The translations under genes were made by a program, and so were the position numbers. This document shows, in pieces, positions 23,071 through 33,400 of a DNA stretch of 64,000 nt. Under the pieces are notes generated by a model. That model made no database searches, was not told where the DNA came from, and saw nothing but the letters and a program-made list of their open reading frames with translations. How positions within the stretch are numbered: the first letter of the stretch is position 1; the number at the start of each line of letters is the position of its first letter. Source of the DNA: Petunia secreta (lineage: Eukaryota; Streptophyta; Magnoliopsida; Solanales; Solanaceae). The stretch spans positions 18,308,001 through 18,372,000 of the forward strand of contig JARKIP010000017.1 in NCBI GenBank assembly GCA_029990175.1. The letters run 5' to 3'.

Positions 23071-24336
23071 TCATATTTACGAGGAAGAAAGAGACGAAGA
23101 AATAAGTTTTAAACAAAGGTTAATATTTGATCCAAAAACTTTTGAAAAGATTTCAAAAGAAGATTTAGATTTAAGAATAAAGGATATATATGAGCAACCT
23201 TATTTTAGAAGAGAAAAATATACTTACTATATAGCGCATCGACAAGAATATCCTATACAGATAAGACATACCCAAGGGAACGTAAAGATTCCTATTATTA
23301 GTGAAGACTTAATAAAACAAGAATTGAATAAAATACCAGAAGGTATAAGAAATAAATTAACTAGTATATATATTGGAGGAATACAAATTATGATGAAGGC
23401 TTATTTTCAAGAAGGGATAGATACTCCGATAGAAATATATTTAGCAGATGATAGAATAACGAGTAGTCTAAAGGATAGTCTTATAGCTATAATGAAAGGA
23501 AATTTGATATATCAAAAGGTTAAGTTCACCATAAATCCGAATTTTAGCATAAGTATGAGAGAACCCAATAAAAATCAAGCTTTAGTCATGTATTATAAGA
23601 TGCATGGAATAGATATGAAACCCAATAGTGATGCAATTAGCATTACTACTAAAGTAGTGTATGCTTTCACTAGCAAACATGTGATAAAAGATAAGCTAGG
23701 AGGTAAGAAATGTTTAATACCAAAAATATTTAATTCTAATTTAGAATACGAACCAATAAGAGATAAAAGTGAAATAACTTTGCCTGAGGATTTATATATG
23801 GAATTTGATAAAGTACAGAGAGCTTTAACAGAGTCTAGAATTTCCGTACAAAAAAGAATAAGTTTTGAAGGAAGTAGGACTTTAAGGATAGGAAGTAGTG
23901 CCATAAGGATAGAACAAGATTTGACTTAACTAAAAATAATAGAGCAGGGCAGTATAATATTTTAGTTTCGGTAATAAATGAAAGTATAAGTTATTATGTG
24001 ACGCTAATAGATACTGGTGCAGCAAGAAGTCATATTGAAGGAAGTCTGATAAAAAATCATAGATATAAAGATTTAATAGAATCCTATAAATATGAAGACT
24101 ACTTTGGAAATGAATACGAAATAAATAAATATGTAGAGATAGATTTACTAGTAGAAACTATAAAAAAGGAGTCTATAAAAATTTCTATTAAAATAGATGT
24201 AGTAGAACATAGTACTTCTAATAAATTATTATTAGGAAATGATTTCCTTAGATTATTTGATCCCTATATAATAACTGAAGAATATGTAGAACTTACATAC
24301 TATGGAAGAAGAATCCAAATACCTAGAACTAGTTAA
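23057..24336 (+). pseudogene. Pararetrovirus movement protein with C-terminal retropepsin-like domain (frameshifted)
   Basis: 426 codons in the intact relatives (copies C and D). Residues ~70-215 fit a 30K-type movement protein (IYIGGIQIMMKAYFQEGID, then EIYLADDRI), which moves virus between plant cells through plasmodesmata. After a ~60-residue linker comes a second region with LIDTGAARSH (DTG at 319-321 in copy C) and LLLGNDFLRLF about 75 residues on, the layout of a retropepsin-like aspartic protease fold. Copy A has lost one A near 23906, so the two parts are in different frames. It ends in IQIPRTS and overlaps pol by 35 bases in another frame, as in C and D. Confidence 0.82.
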
Positions 24337-26251
24337 AATAATACAAAAGAAAGTTACTATTTATATAAAAGTAGAAATAAAAGGAAAGACATATCATGCA
24401 TATGTAGATACGGGAAGTGGAATGAACTTCATCTCCTATCCCATTGAAGAAATAAAGGAACTTCAAAAAGTAGTAGGAGTTGACATCCACAATAGACAAA
24501 CCACTTTTGATAAAGGTATTGGAAAATTATGGATAGTTATAAGTCAATACGAATTGATAATGGAAGAAGTCTACTACTATCCACATATAGGATGTGATAT
24601 GTTAATAGGAATGAATTTTCTTAATAAATATTTACCTTTTATTATTGAACCCACTAGGATCATCCTAACAACTCCATGTGGAAATAAGATTTCTACACCT
24701 AGAATACAACAAGCATATAGACATATATATAGGACGCGCAGCCAGCGCGGTGAGTTAATACCAATAAGAAAAACAGAAAACCAAGATATAGATAGTAAAC
24801 AAAGTCCTATTATAAAACAGAAAACTTTAGAACTTATAGAAAAATGCTACGAAGACAATCCTCTAGCATTTAAAGAACGAAGACAATATAGCAAAAAAAT
24901 AAAAATAGAATTAAAGGACAAAGAACCTATTAAACAAAAGCCAATGTTATATAGTGTAGAGGATGAGAAGGACTATAAGATTATTATGGAAGAACTTCTA
25001 AAATATAATTTAATTAGAGAAAGTAAAAGTCCTTATAACTGTGCAAGTTTCTTGGTTAGAAACTGGAGTGAAGAAAAACGAGGTAAGCCAAGACTTGTAA
25101 TAAATTATAAGCCTCTCAATAAAAAGGTTATAGATTATAGTTATCCTTTACCAAGAAAAGAATTAATATTTGAAAAAATAAAAGATAGCAAAATATATTC
25201 TAAATTTGATTGTAAATCAGGATTTTTCCAAATAGAATTAGAGGAAGATTCTAAGGAATGCACTGCTTTTAGTGCACCCCAAGGACATTATGAATGGAAT
25301 GTCCTACCTATGGGACTAAAAACAGCCCCAAGTATATTTCAAGAAAAGCTAGATGCTATATATAAAAAGTATAGTGATTTTATAATAGTATATATAGATG
25401 ATATACTAGTATACTCTAATAATTGGGAAGATCATAACAAGCATTTATTTGTATTTGCTATAGAAGCTTTCAAGAATGGATTAGTATTATCAAAAAAGAA
25501 AGCAGAAATAGGAAAAGAAAAAATAGAATATTTAGGTTTGATTATATGTAAGGGAGAAGTAGAATTACAACCTCATATAGCTAAAAGTATCTTAGATTTT
25601 CCTATTGAATTTAGCGACAAAAGACAACTACAAAGCTTCTTAGGACATTTAAACTATGCAAATAATTTTATAAAAAATGGAGCAAAACTAAGAGAAAATT
25701 TACAGAAAAAATTAAGGGGAAAAAAGGAATTTAGTTGGACTAAAGGAGATACTAAGGAAGTAATAAAAATTAAGGAAGCTATAAGAGAGTTAAAACCAAT
25801 GCCTCTCCCAAAAGATGAAGATGAATTAATATTAGAAACAGATGCCTCCGATAAATATTGGGGAGCAGTATTAAAAAGGCAAGGCGATGAGATAGTTCTT
25901 AGATATGCATCCGGAGGATTTCGAGGAGCAGAATTAAATTATGATATAAATGAAAAAGAGTTATTAGCTGTAATTAGAGCAATAAAAACCTTTGAGATAT
26001 GGTTAATAAGGAAAGAATTCATATTAAGGACTGATAATACTCAGGTTAAAGCATTTATTGAAAATAAGATTTCTGGAAGTATCGCTAACAGGAGAAGAAT
26101 CAGGTGGCAGGTACTTCTATCAAGCTATACTTTTAAAATTCAGATTATTAAAGGTGCTCACAACTTTCATGCAGATTTCTTATCTAGAAATGGATTATCA
26201 AATCAAGGAAAAGATGTTGGAAGAAGTTTGCAAAATGAAAGCAGCATTTGA
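24302..26251 (+). CDS. Pararetrovirus pol: protease, reverse transcriptase, RNase H (649 aa)
   Basis: Open over its whole length. Residues ~18-125 are a retropepsin (YVDTGSGMNF with DTG at 36-38; DMLIGMNFLNKY near 99). RT spans ~210-430 with the catalytic box YIDD at 364-367 and the LPMGLKTAPSIFQ region before it. RNase H spans ~505-630 with ETDAS near 512 and LRTDNTQVKAF near 585. This is the replication enzyme of a pararetrovirus, which copies pregenomic RNA to DNA. There is no integrase. The start chosen is the only ATG before the protease and overlaps the previous ORF in the other frame. The end overlaps ORF4 by 62 bases. The ORF being open does not make this defective copy active. Confidence 0.9.
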   Translation: MEEESKYLELVKIIQKKVTIYIKVEIKGKTYHAYVDTGSGMNFISYPIEEIKELQKVVGVDIHNRQTTFDKGIGKLWIVISQYELIMEEVYYYPHIGCDMLIGMNFLNKYLPFIIEPTRIILTTPCGNKISTPRIQQAYRHIYRTRSQRGELIPIRKTENQDIDSKQSPIIKQKTLELIEKCYEDNPLAFKERRQYSKKIKIELKDKEPIKQKPMLYSVEDEKDYKIIMEELLKYNLIRESKSPYNCASFLVRNWSEEKRGKPRLVINYKPLNKKVIDYSYPLPRKELIFEKIKDSKIYSKFDCKSGFFQIELEEDSKECTAFSAPQGHYEWNVLPMGLKTAPSIFQEKLDAIYKKYSDFIIVYIDDILVYSNNWEDHNKHLFVFAIEAFKNGLVLSKKKAEIGKEKIEYLGLIICKGEVELQPHIAKSILDFPIEFSDKRQLQSFLGHLNYANNFIKNGAKLRENLQKKLRGKKEFSWTKGDTKEVIKIKEAIRELKPMPLPKDEDELILETDASDKYWGAVLKRQGDEIVLRYASGGFRGAELNYDINEKELLAVIRAIKTFEIWLIRKEFILRTDNTQVKAFIENKISGSIANRRRIRWQVLLSSYTFKIQIIKGAHNFHADFLSRNGLSNQGKDVGRSLQNESSI

Positions 26252-27395
26252 TTTAGCACTTGAAGAATCCGATCAACGGATAAAGAAATACAGAGAAGAA
26301 ATGGAAAAAGAATTTCGAAAATTAGAAAAAGAAATACAGCAAAGAAAAGAAATTGAGCACTATCATAAAGAGAGACTGAATTCTCTCTATGATTCTATAA
26401 AGAATTTAGAAGAATTTGAAAAGATTCCAGAACAAGCTAGCAGTGTAACTCAGTCCGAGGAGGTTACTAAACCAAAATCGGAACCAGTATTTGAAAAAGT
26501 GGCTGAAAAGCCTAAAGAAGAAACTAGGGATAAATATCCCATGAGTAGTAATTCTTATTCAGAATTATTGAAAAGATCTTGCCCTACGGATATGAAAAAG
26601 AATTCTGAAGAAAGATTTCGTAAAGAAAAGGAAATATTCATGGAAGAATACAAAGCCATAGTTGAATTTATGTATGATGGAAATTTTGAAAAAGATAGTC
26701 CCAACTGAAGAACATTTGTTATCGAATATGCTGGAGTATATCCAAGAATTACGATATTTCCAGGAGGCATGGAACCTGAGCATTCATGTAGACTGTTCAA
26801 ATATGGATTTATTGATACAATTTATTTTAAGAAGGATTTAGAAGCAATCAAGATGTTCCCAGATCTAATTAAGAGTGCAGTCCAAGCCTTTATTAAAGGA
26901 TGTCAACCTCAGGGAATTATATTTATGAAGATAATTAGTGCAGCTCCGGACTTTACCTCTTCTTCAAATTATTTAATTAAGATTGGTTCTACTTACCAGC
27001 TACGTGGAATTATAGAAAAAGGAAAATGTGATCAAGTCCCCAAATTCTCAGAAGAATGGATATTCTTCAGAAGAGCCTTAGGAGCTAAGGTATTATACAA
27101 AGCACTTAGAAAAGAAGCTGATGAGAAAAAGTTCTGGGTGTACAGTTTAACAGAGAAGATGGTAATAATAAGTTATAAGGATAAACATGAACCTATGATG
27201 GCTAATGTACGATATCTGAGGACCTTGTCTGAAAAGATAAATCGAGGAATGCTTGGAGGACATCTAGTTACCCTAAAAAGGCTATGTGAAATAATGAATC
27301 ACGACGAAGGAATATCGCATCAGTGTCATTACTGTCAGAAAAAGAAGGAAATATCAGAAGAAGGAGATGAAATGGATTTTGAAATTATATTGTAG
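26190..27395 (+). pseudogene. Pararetrovirus ORF4, transactivator/inclusion-body-like protein (nonsense mutation)
   Basis: 401 codons in copy C. The start at 26190 (MDYQIKEKMLEEV) overlaps the end of pol. The N-terminal part is a long predicted coiled coil (EKEFRKLEKEIQQRKEIEHY). The middle is proline/glutamate-rich. The C-terminal half (IFPGGMEPEHSCRLFKYGF, then a KGCQPQGIIFMKI stretch) is placed like the transactivator/viroplasmin domain of caulimovirids, which allows translation of downstream ORFs on polycistronic RNA. A short histidine/cysteine cluster (HDEGISHQCHYC) sits near the end. Here a CGA codon has become TGA at 26706-26708, splitting the gene. Copies B and C have no stop in the parts they retain. 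Confidence 0.8.
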
Positions 27396-27606
27396 AACAT
27401 ACAACGTGTAAAGAATGAAAATCAGCATTTCAACAAAGTTAAAAATACTATTCAAAAAAGGAGACACCTTGCACACTAAGGTCTCATCACTCTGCTAGAC
27501 AAGACCCAAAATGGTTAAGTGGTGGAACAAGTGTAAAGTAGAAATTATGGCTAGGGAGAAAGTGGTCTAGGCTGATTTTCTCCACTACAATATTAGACAA
27601 TTGAGC

Positions 27607-27616
27607 CTCTATATAA
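27607..27616 (+). promoter_or_regulatory. TATA box of the pararetrovirus promoter
   Basis: CTCTATATAA, close in form to the caulimovirus TATA context. It is followed by a purine-rich AGAGAAGGAGAA stretch where transcription would start, about 25-35 bases on. Copy C has the same element at about 47047-47056 on the minus strand. Confidence 0.75.
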
Positions 27617-27727
27617 CGCTCAATTTAGAGAAGGAGAACACAGCTCAAGTTCACTTATAATTGAGTATAGTGTGTATCCCTTCACTATGTTCTAAAAATC
27701 TTCTTGTATAGTTCTGAAGAAGTATTG

Positions 27728-27733
27728 AATAAA
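27728..27733 (+). terminator. Poly(A) signal of the pararetrovirus
   Basis: AATAAA within TTGAATAAAAGAGCC, about 120 bp downstream of the TATA box. The same signal is in copy C at 46932-46937 (minus strand). Confidence 0.75.
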
Positions 27734-27801
27734 AGAGCCAAGTCTTTTTATCTACATACTACATGTTCTTGTTTTAACTATTTACCTTCTGTCCAAATTA
27801 G

Positions 27802-28005
27802 CCAACGTTAATATCTCAAAATCTCTTAAAAGATCTTAGAGACCCAGCCTTTAATCCACATACGGCAAGCATCGTTAATTTCTTCAAGGCCAAGGTTAGG
27901 ATTAGCGAGGCACAGGTTGCAGGTCTAAGAGGTTGCGCAGATATTGAAGGAAGCGAAGTGGGCACAAGAGGTATTTATGCTAACTCAATAATGTTTAATA
28001 TTTAG
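27802..28005 (+). other. Open frame without ATG in the pararetrovirus leader
   Basis: 67 codons are open between the TAG at 27799 and the TAG at 28003, including HTASIVNFFKAKVRISEAQV. The same frame is also open in copy C (about 46668-46870, minus). It contains GCACAAGAG/GTATTT, a possible splice donor. It may be a translated leader frame, a spliced first exon or chance. Confidence 0.3.
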
Positions 28006-28059
28006 TTAAATATAGATTTGTTCTTTAATTCATGCTTCTGATAGAACTATATTCTTTAA

Positions 28060-28377
28060 ATGACTATGATTAATCCAAACAAAAGTGATATACAAAATGC
28101 ATTAGATATAGTCACCAATCTTGAATTAGATAATCTAGAAAAGTTAGTTGAATACATAAATCGAAGTGATGAAAAGTATACAGAACTTAGTCAAGATCTT
28201 GCTATAGCAAGAACCATAGGTAATAAAGAATTAGAATTAGAGATTCTATCTAAACAAGAGCTAGTCTCTAGCTTTAGACTATTTTTCTTAAAATTATTAC
28301 TAGAGTTGCATGAATCTAGTGAATATGAACTAGTAAACAAGCGAAGTATTATATTTAGTGAATACCGTAAATTATTT
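28060..28377 (+). CDS. Pararetrovirus leader ORF, 3' end lost at inversion joint
   Basis: Starts MTMINPNKSDIQNALD and continues about 106 codons of viral sequence, helical and charged, with no domain I recognise. A truncated relative (MTIINPNKSD...) occurs at 46605 in copy C, so the start is shared. At about 28377 the frame passes into inverted ORF1 sequence; the apparent stop at 28437 is in that foreign part. It lies after the poly(A) signal and before ORF1 on the circular map, so it could be a separate small ORF or the N-terminal part of a longer ORF1. The missing join prevents a decision. Confidence 0.55.
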
Positions 28378-28457
28378 GGTATAAGTTCAGATGAATTTCC
28401 TTCCATCATTTGGTTAAATTCTTCACCTGTTATATAAAAAATTTTATGATTTTCCAT
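28378..28457 (-). pseudogene. Pararetrovirus ORF1 start, fragment B
   Basis: The first 26 or so codons (MENHKIFYITGEEFNQMMEG), identical to copy A including the upstream TGTCTGAAATTTA. It is cut at the head-to-head joint with copy A. Confidence 0.8.
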
Positions 28458-28463
28458 TAAATT

Positions 28464-28859
28464 TCAGACAAATCTTTTTAATAATTCTGAATAAGAATTA
28501 CTACTCATGGGATATTTATCCCTAGTTTCTTCTTTAGGCTTTTCAGCCTCTTTTTCAAATACTGGTTCCGATTTTGGTTTAGTAACCTCCTCGGACTGAG
28601 TTACACTGCTAGTTTGTTCTGGAATCTTTTCAAATTCTTCTAAATTCTTTATAGAATCATAGAGAGAATTCAGTCTCTCTTTATGATAGTGCTCAATTTC
28701 TTTTCTTTGCTGTATTTCTTTTTCTAATTTTCGAAATTCTTTTTCCACTTCTTCTCTGTATTTCTTTATCCGTTGATCGGATTCTTCAAGTGCTAAATCA
28801 AATGCTGCTTTCATTTTGCAAACTTCTTCCAACATCTTTTCCTTGATTTGATAATCCAT
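28464..28859 (-). pseudogene. Pararetrovirus ORF4 N-terminal fragment B
   Basis: From MDYQIKEK (ATG at 28859) through the coiled coil to SYSELLKR, about 130 codons, then two codons of foreign sequence and a stop. The C-terminal transactivator-like half is missing. The break point is immediately followed by ORF1 upstream sequence. Confidence 0.85.
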
Positions 28860-29275
28860 TTCTAGATAAGAAATCTGCATGAAAGTTGTGAGCACCTTTA
28901 ATAATCTGAATTTTAAAAGTATAGCTTGATAGAAGTACCTGCCACCTGATTCTTCTCCTGTTAGCGATACTTCCAGAAATCTTATTTTCAATAAATGCTT
29001 TAACCTGAGTATTATCAGTCCTTAATATGAATTCTTTCCTTATTAACCATATCTCAAAGGTTTTTATTGCTCTAATTACAGCTAATAACTCTTTTTCGTT
29101 TATATCATAATTTAATCCTGCTCCTCGAAATCCTCCGGATGCATATCTAAGAACTATCTCATCGCCTTGCCTTTTTAATACTGCTCCCCAATATTTATCG
29201 GAGGCATCTGTTTCTAATATTAATTCATCTTCATCTTTTGGGAGAGGCATTGGTTTTAACTCTCTTATAGCTTCC
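28798..29275 (-). pseudogene. Pararetrovirus pol C-terminal fragment B (RNase H)
   Basis: Covers about residues 493-649 of pol with ETDAS and LRTDNTQVKAF, ending QNESSI. The upstream side joins the gypsy LTR at the codon for AIRELK, so protease and RT are absent. The longer apparent ORF to 29325 begins in LTR sequence and is not a viral start. Confidence 0.85.
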
Positions 29276-30277
29276 GCGAAGGACTCTCCACTAGGTCTTA
29301 AGTGTAAGTATGATTGGGTCTTCAAGAAATACCCAAAAATCGCCTCAAGAGCTCACCAAATGATTTTTATAAGTTATGAACCGAAATGGCCCGAAATGGC
29401 CTTTTTATAGCAGTTTTTTGCCTCTGTGACAGCTTCTTTTGAAAAAAACATAACTTTTGATAACAATGTCCAAATGACCTGAAATTGGTTCCATTAGAAC
29501 CACAACTCAAAGGGCTACAACTTTCATGTTTTGAGTTTTTCCTAATTCCTTACGGATTGGCCGGAAAATCAGCTTTTATCCGGCTGTTTGCGCCAAAACA
29601 GAACAGAAAAGTCGCACCAGATTTTCTACTGTTTTAGGGGCAAAATGGGACCCTACGAAGCTCGGAATGATCCCAAATTTTGCACACAAGTCATAAAATA
29701 CTTGGGTGACATGCTCGTCAAGACGGAACTCAATTCGGACCTCCAGAACTCAAAAAGTGGGTCCCACGGCAAAGGTTCAATTTTCGACTTTCGCCAAAAT
29801 AGCGAAATTTAACCAAACGACCTCGGAATCCAATTCCGAAAGTTGCTACAAGTCAAAAATGACTATACAAACCTAACGGAACTTTCAGATCTCTCATCGG
29901 AGCTCATTTGCTCAAATCGAGCTCGGAAACCTCTTTTAACTCTTTTAAACTTCCGAAACGGGGACTTTATCAAAAGTCCTATCAAACGAGGTCCGTTTTC
30001 AATTTTGAAGGTTGCTACATATCATAAATGACGAGACGGACCTAACGGTGCGCTCGGATTTTCCATCGGGGTTCGTTTACTCAAAACGACCTATCGAAAC
30101 CCCAAATTCCTTTCCGGAATTTCATAAACGGATCCTTTTCTCGAAAACCTATCAAACGGACTCCGTTTTGACTCAGATTTCACAGACGGGTCATAAATGA
30201 CCTAACGGAGCTTTTGGAACTGTCGACACGCAAATCGAGGTCCCGGATCCCGTAACGACTATTTGAGGGTCGTTACA
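29276..30277 (-). repeat. Gypsy 3' LTR, truncated
   Basis: Matches 37000-38001 of the other LTR closely. It begins (minus strand) TGTAACGACCCTC just after the purine run TCTGTGGGGGAGAA at 30278-30291 (polypurine tract). The remaining 1.5 kb of LTR is missing; the cut is at a TCC shared with fragment B. ORFs of 62-74 codons here are repeated in the other LTR and are not genes. Confidence 0.88.
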
Positions 30278-30400
30278 TTCTCCCCCACAGACTCTCGGCC
30301 GTCCTCGGACGAGCCTAATTCTAAGGTAGGATCCACACACTAGCCACGGAACTGGCACGGATTTCGAGGACCCCTTGGTACCACCCGAAATCAATAAAAC

Positions 30401-33400
30401 TTAAAAATACAAATTCAGGCTTAGAAAATACAAGGATTTCATACCTGAATCATCGAACAAGCGCGGATGCCTCTCACGCATCTCGGACTCAAGCTCCCAA
30501 GTGGCCTCAGCAATGGAGTGATGCCCCCACTGAACTCTCACAAGCGGGATCACCTTCGATCTCATCTTACGGACCTCTCTAGCCACAATAGCAATAGGCT
30601 CCTCCGAATAAGCTAAGTCGCCATCTACCTCCACGGAAGCCATATCGATCACATGAGACAGATCGTGAACATACTTCTGGAGCATGGACACATGGAACAC
30701 CGGATGAACAGACAGAGAGGGAGGCAAAGCCAGTCTATAAGCAACGGCGCCAACGCGCTCCAATATCTCAAAAGGCCCAATGAACCTAGGACTGAGCTTG
30801 CCTTTCTTCCCAAATCTCATAACACCCTTCATGGGCGACACTCTGAGGAATACCCGGTCCCCAACCATGAACTCAAGATCTCTCCGCCTCCGATCTGTAT
30901 ACGATATCTGCCGGCTCTGAGCCGTGCGGAGTCGATCCTGAATAACCCGGACCTTATCTAAGGTCTGCTGCACCAAATCGGGCCCCAACACCTGGACCTC
31001 ACCAGACTCGAACCAACCGATAGGCGAGCGACATCTCCGACCATACAATGCCTCAAACGGAGCCATCTGGATAGAAGCCTGATAGCTATTATTATATGCA
31101 AACTCTGCTAGCGGCAAATGGCTATCCAAATGGCCTCCAAAATCAATAGCACACGCCCTCAACATATCCTCGAGGATCTGAATGGTCCGCTCAGACTAGC
31201 CATCAGTCTGCGGGTGAAATGCAGTGCTGAGATCGACCCGAGTACCCAGCTCTCTCTGAAAAGATCTCCAAAACTGAGCTGTGAACTGAGCACCTCGGTC
31301 AGAAATGATAGAAATAGGAGCACCATGCAATCTCACAATCTGCTCAATGAAGATACGAGCCAGACGCTCCGAGGTATAAGTAGTCCTCACTGGAATGAAG
31401 TGAGCCGACTTCGTCAGTCGATTAACTACTACCCACACCGAATCATGCTTACCCGCGGTCAGCGGCAAACCAACTACGAAATCCATAGTGATCTGCTCCC
31501 ACTTCCACTCGGGAATGGGCATAGACTGGGTCACCTGCTGGCAATTCAAACACCGAGATACATAATCAGCAACATCCCTCTTCATCCCTTTCCACCAATA
31601 CAGCTCTCGAAGATCATGATACATCTTCGCAGTACCCGGATGAATGGAATATCTCGAACTGTGAGCCTCTGCCAAAATCATCTGCCTCAGCTACACAATG
31701 GCTGGAACACATACCCGGCCGTTAAGCCGCAAAGCACCATCATCACCAATCACGAACGAGGACACTCCCCCACTCAGGACCCTGTCCCGGAGATCTCTCA
31801 GATAAGGATCCTCGAACTGCCTTTCCCGAATCTGGGAAGCTAAAGACGACTGAGACCCCACATATGCAAGCACCCGGCCTGGAACAGAATCATCAAACCG
31901 AACCCCACTAATGGACAAAGCCTGCAACTCACGGGCCAACGGCCTCATATCAGCATCAAGATAGGCGAGGCTACCCACGGACTTCCTACTCAAGGCATCG
32001 GCTACAACATTAGCCTTTCCGGGATGATACCGGATAGAAAGATCATAATCCTTCAGCAGCTCTAACCAGCGGCGCTGTCTCCCGTTCAAGTCCTTCTGAG
32101 TGAACAAGTACTGGAGACTCTTATGATCGGTGAATATCTCACATGGCTCGCCATAAAGATAGTGCCTCCACAACTTCAGTGCAAACACGACAGCTAACAG
32201 CTCCAAATCATGGACAGGATAATTCTTCTCATGGACCTTCAGCTGTCTCGAGGCATAAGCTATCACCTTACCCTCCTGCATCAGAACGCTACCCAGGCCA
32301 ACACCCGAAGCATCACAATATACGGTGAATCCCCCAGATCCACTAGGCAAGGCCAACACTGGCGCTGAAGTCAACAGAGTCTTAAGCTTCTGAAAGCTAG
32401 ACTCACAGGCATCGGACCACAGGAAAGGAACATTCTTCTGGGTGAACTTCGTCAGAGGTGCTGAAATAGAAGAAAACCCCTCGACGAACCGCCGATAATA
32501 ACCAGCCAAGCCTAAGAAACTCCGAATCTCTGTAGGAGAAGTAGGCCTAGGCCAACTCTGAACGGCCTCTATCTTCTTCGGATCAACACACACCCCATCC
32601 TTGGTCACCACGTGACCTAGGAAAGATACAGAACTGAGCCAAAATTCACAGTTGGAGAATTTGGCATACAACTGCTGATCCCTCAGAGTCCGAAGAACAA
32701 CTCTCAAATGCTGCTCATGCTCCTCCCTGCTCCTCGAATAAACCAAGATATCATCGATAAACACAATGACGAAGGAGTCAAGGTAGGCCTTGAACACTCG
32801 GTTCATCAGATCCATGAAAGCAGCTGGGGCATTCGTAAGCCCGAAAGACATCACCATAAAAACATAGTGGCCATATCGGGTACGAAAAGCAGTCTTGGAA
32901 ACGTCCTCGGACCGAATCCTCAACTGATGATACCCCGACCTCAAATCAATCTTCGAGAAGAAGGTAGCACCCTGAAGCTGATCAAACAAATCATCAATAC
33001 GCGACAAAGGATACCTATTCTTGATAGTAACCTTATTCAGCTGCCGGTAATCAATACACATCCGCATAGAGCCATCCTTCTTCTTCACAAATAATACCGG
33101 GGCACCCCATGGAGACACACTGGGCCTAATGAAGCCCTTATCGAGCAAATCCTGAATCTGCTCCTTCATCTCCCTCAACTCAACAGGAGCCATACGATAC
33201 GGGGGAATAGATTTAGGCTGAGTGCCTGGCAATAGATCAATGCAAAACTCTATCTCCCGCATAGGCGGCAAACCCGGCAAATCATCAGGAAACACATCCG
33301 GATACTCACAAACAACCGAAGCTCTATCAAGGGATAACTCCTCTGCCCGGACATCCCGAACTGAAGCAATATATCCCTCGCACCCACTAGATATCATCCT

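Larger units (their letters stand above)
27396..28059 (+). promoter_or_regulatory. Pararetrovirus intergenic region: promoter and leader
   Basis: Non-coding stretch between ORF4 and the leader ORF. It holds a TATA box (CTCTATATAA, 27607-27616) and a poly(A) signal about 120 bp later (AATAAA, 27728-27733). That spacing gives a terminally redundant pregenomic RNA in caulimovirids: transcription starts after the TATA box, passes the signal once and ends at it on the second pass. The same region with both signals is in copy C (46606-47269). No tRNA primer site is visible. Confidence 0.8.
20713..28377 (+). mobile_element. Endogenous pararetrovirus copy A (solendovirus-like), nearly full length
   Basis: About 7.7 kb in the order ORF1, ORF2 (capsid), movement-protein ORF, pol, ORF4 (transactivator-like), promoter/poly(A) region, leader ORF. 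The length is close to a whole solendovirus genome (about 7.8 kb, from memory). The copy begins just before ORF1 and ends in the leader ORF, a circular permutation relative to the transcript. There is no integrase, as expected for Caulimoviridae. It has two frameshifts in ORF2, one in the movement-protein ORF and a nonsense codon in ORF4. No TGGTATCAGAGC primer site is visible in the leader; it may lie in the unsampled part between leader ORF and ORF1. No long terminal repeats. Confidence 0.88.
28378..29275 (-). mobile_element. Endogenous pararetrovirus fragment B (inverted)
   Basis: On the minus strand: the end of pol (RNase H, from 29275), the N-terminal part of ORF4, then a direct jump into the start of ORF1, which ends at 28378 where copy A begins in the opposite direction. 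It joins the truncated gypsy LTR at 29273-29275 through a shared TCC. It is a scrambled piece, not a genome unit. Confidence 0.85.

Noticed and set aside
29588..30200. Three small plus-strand ORFs, recurring at 37312-37924
   Set aside because: They lie within the gypsy LTRs and recur only because the LTR is duplicated.
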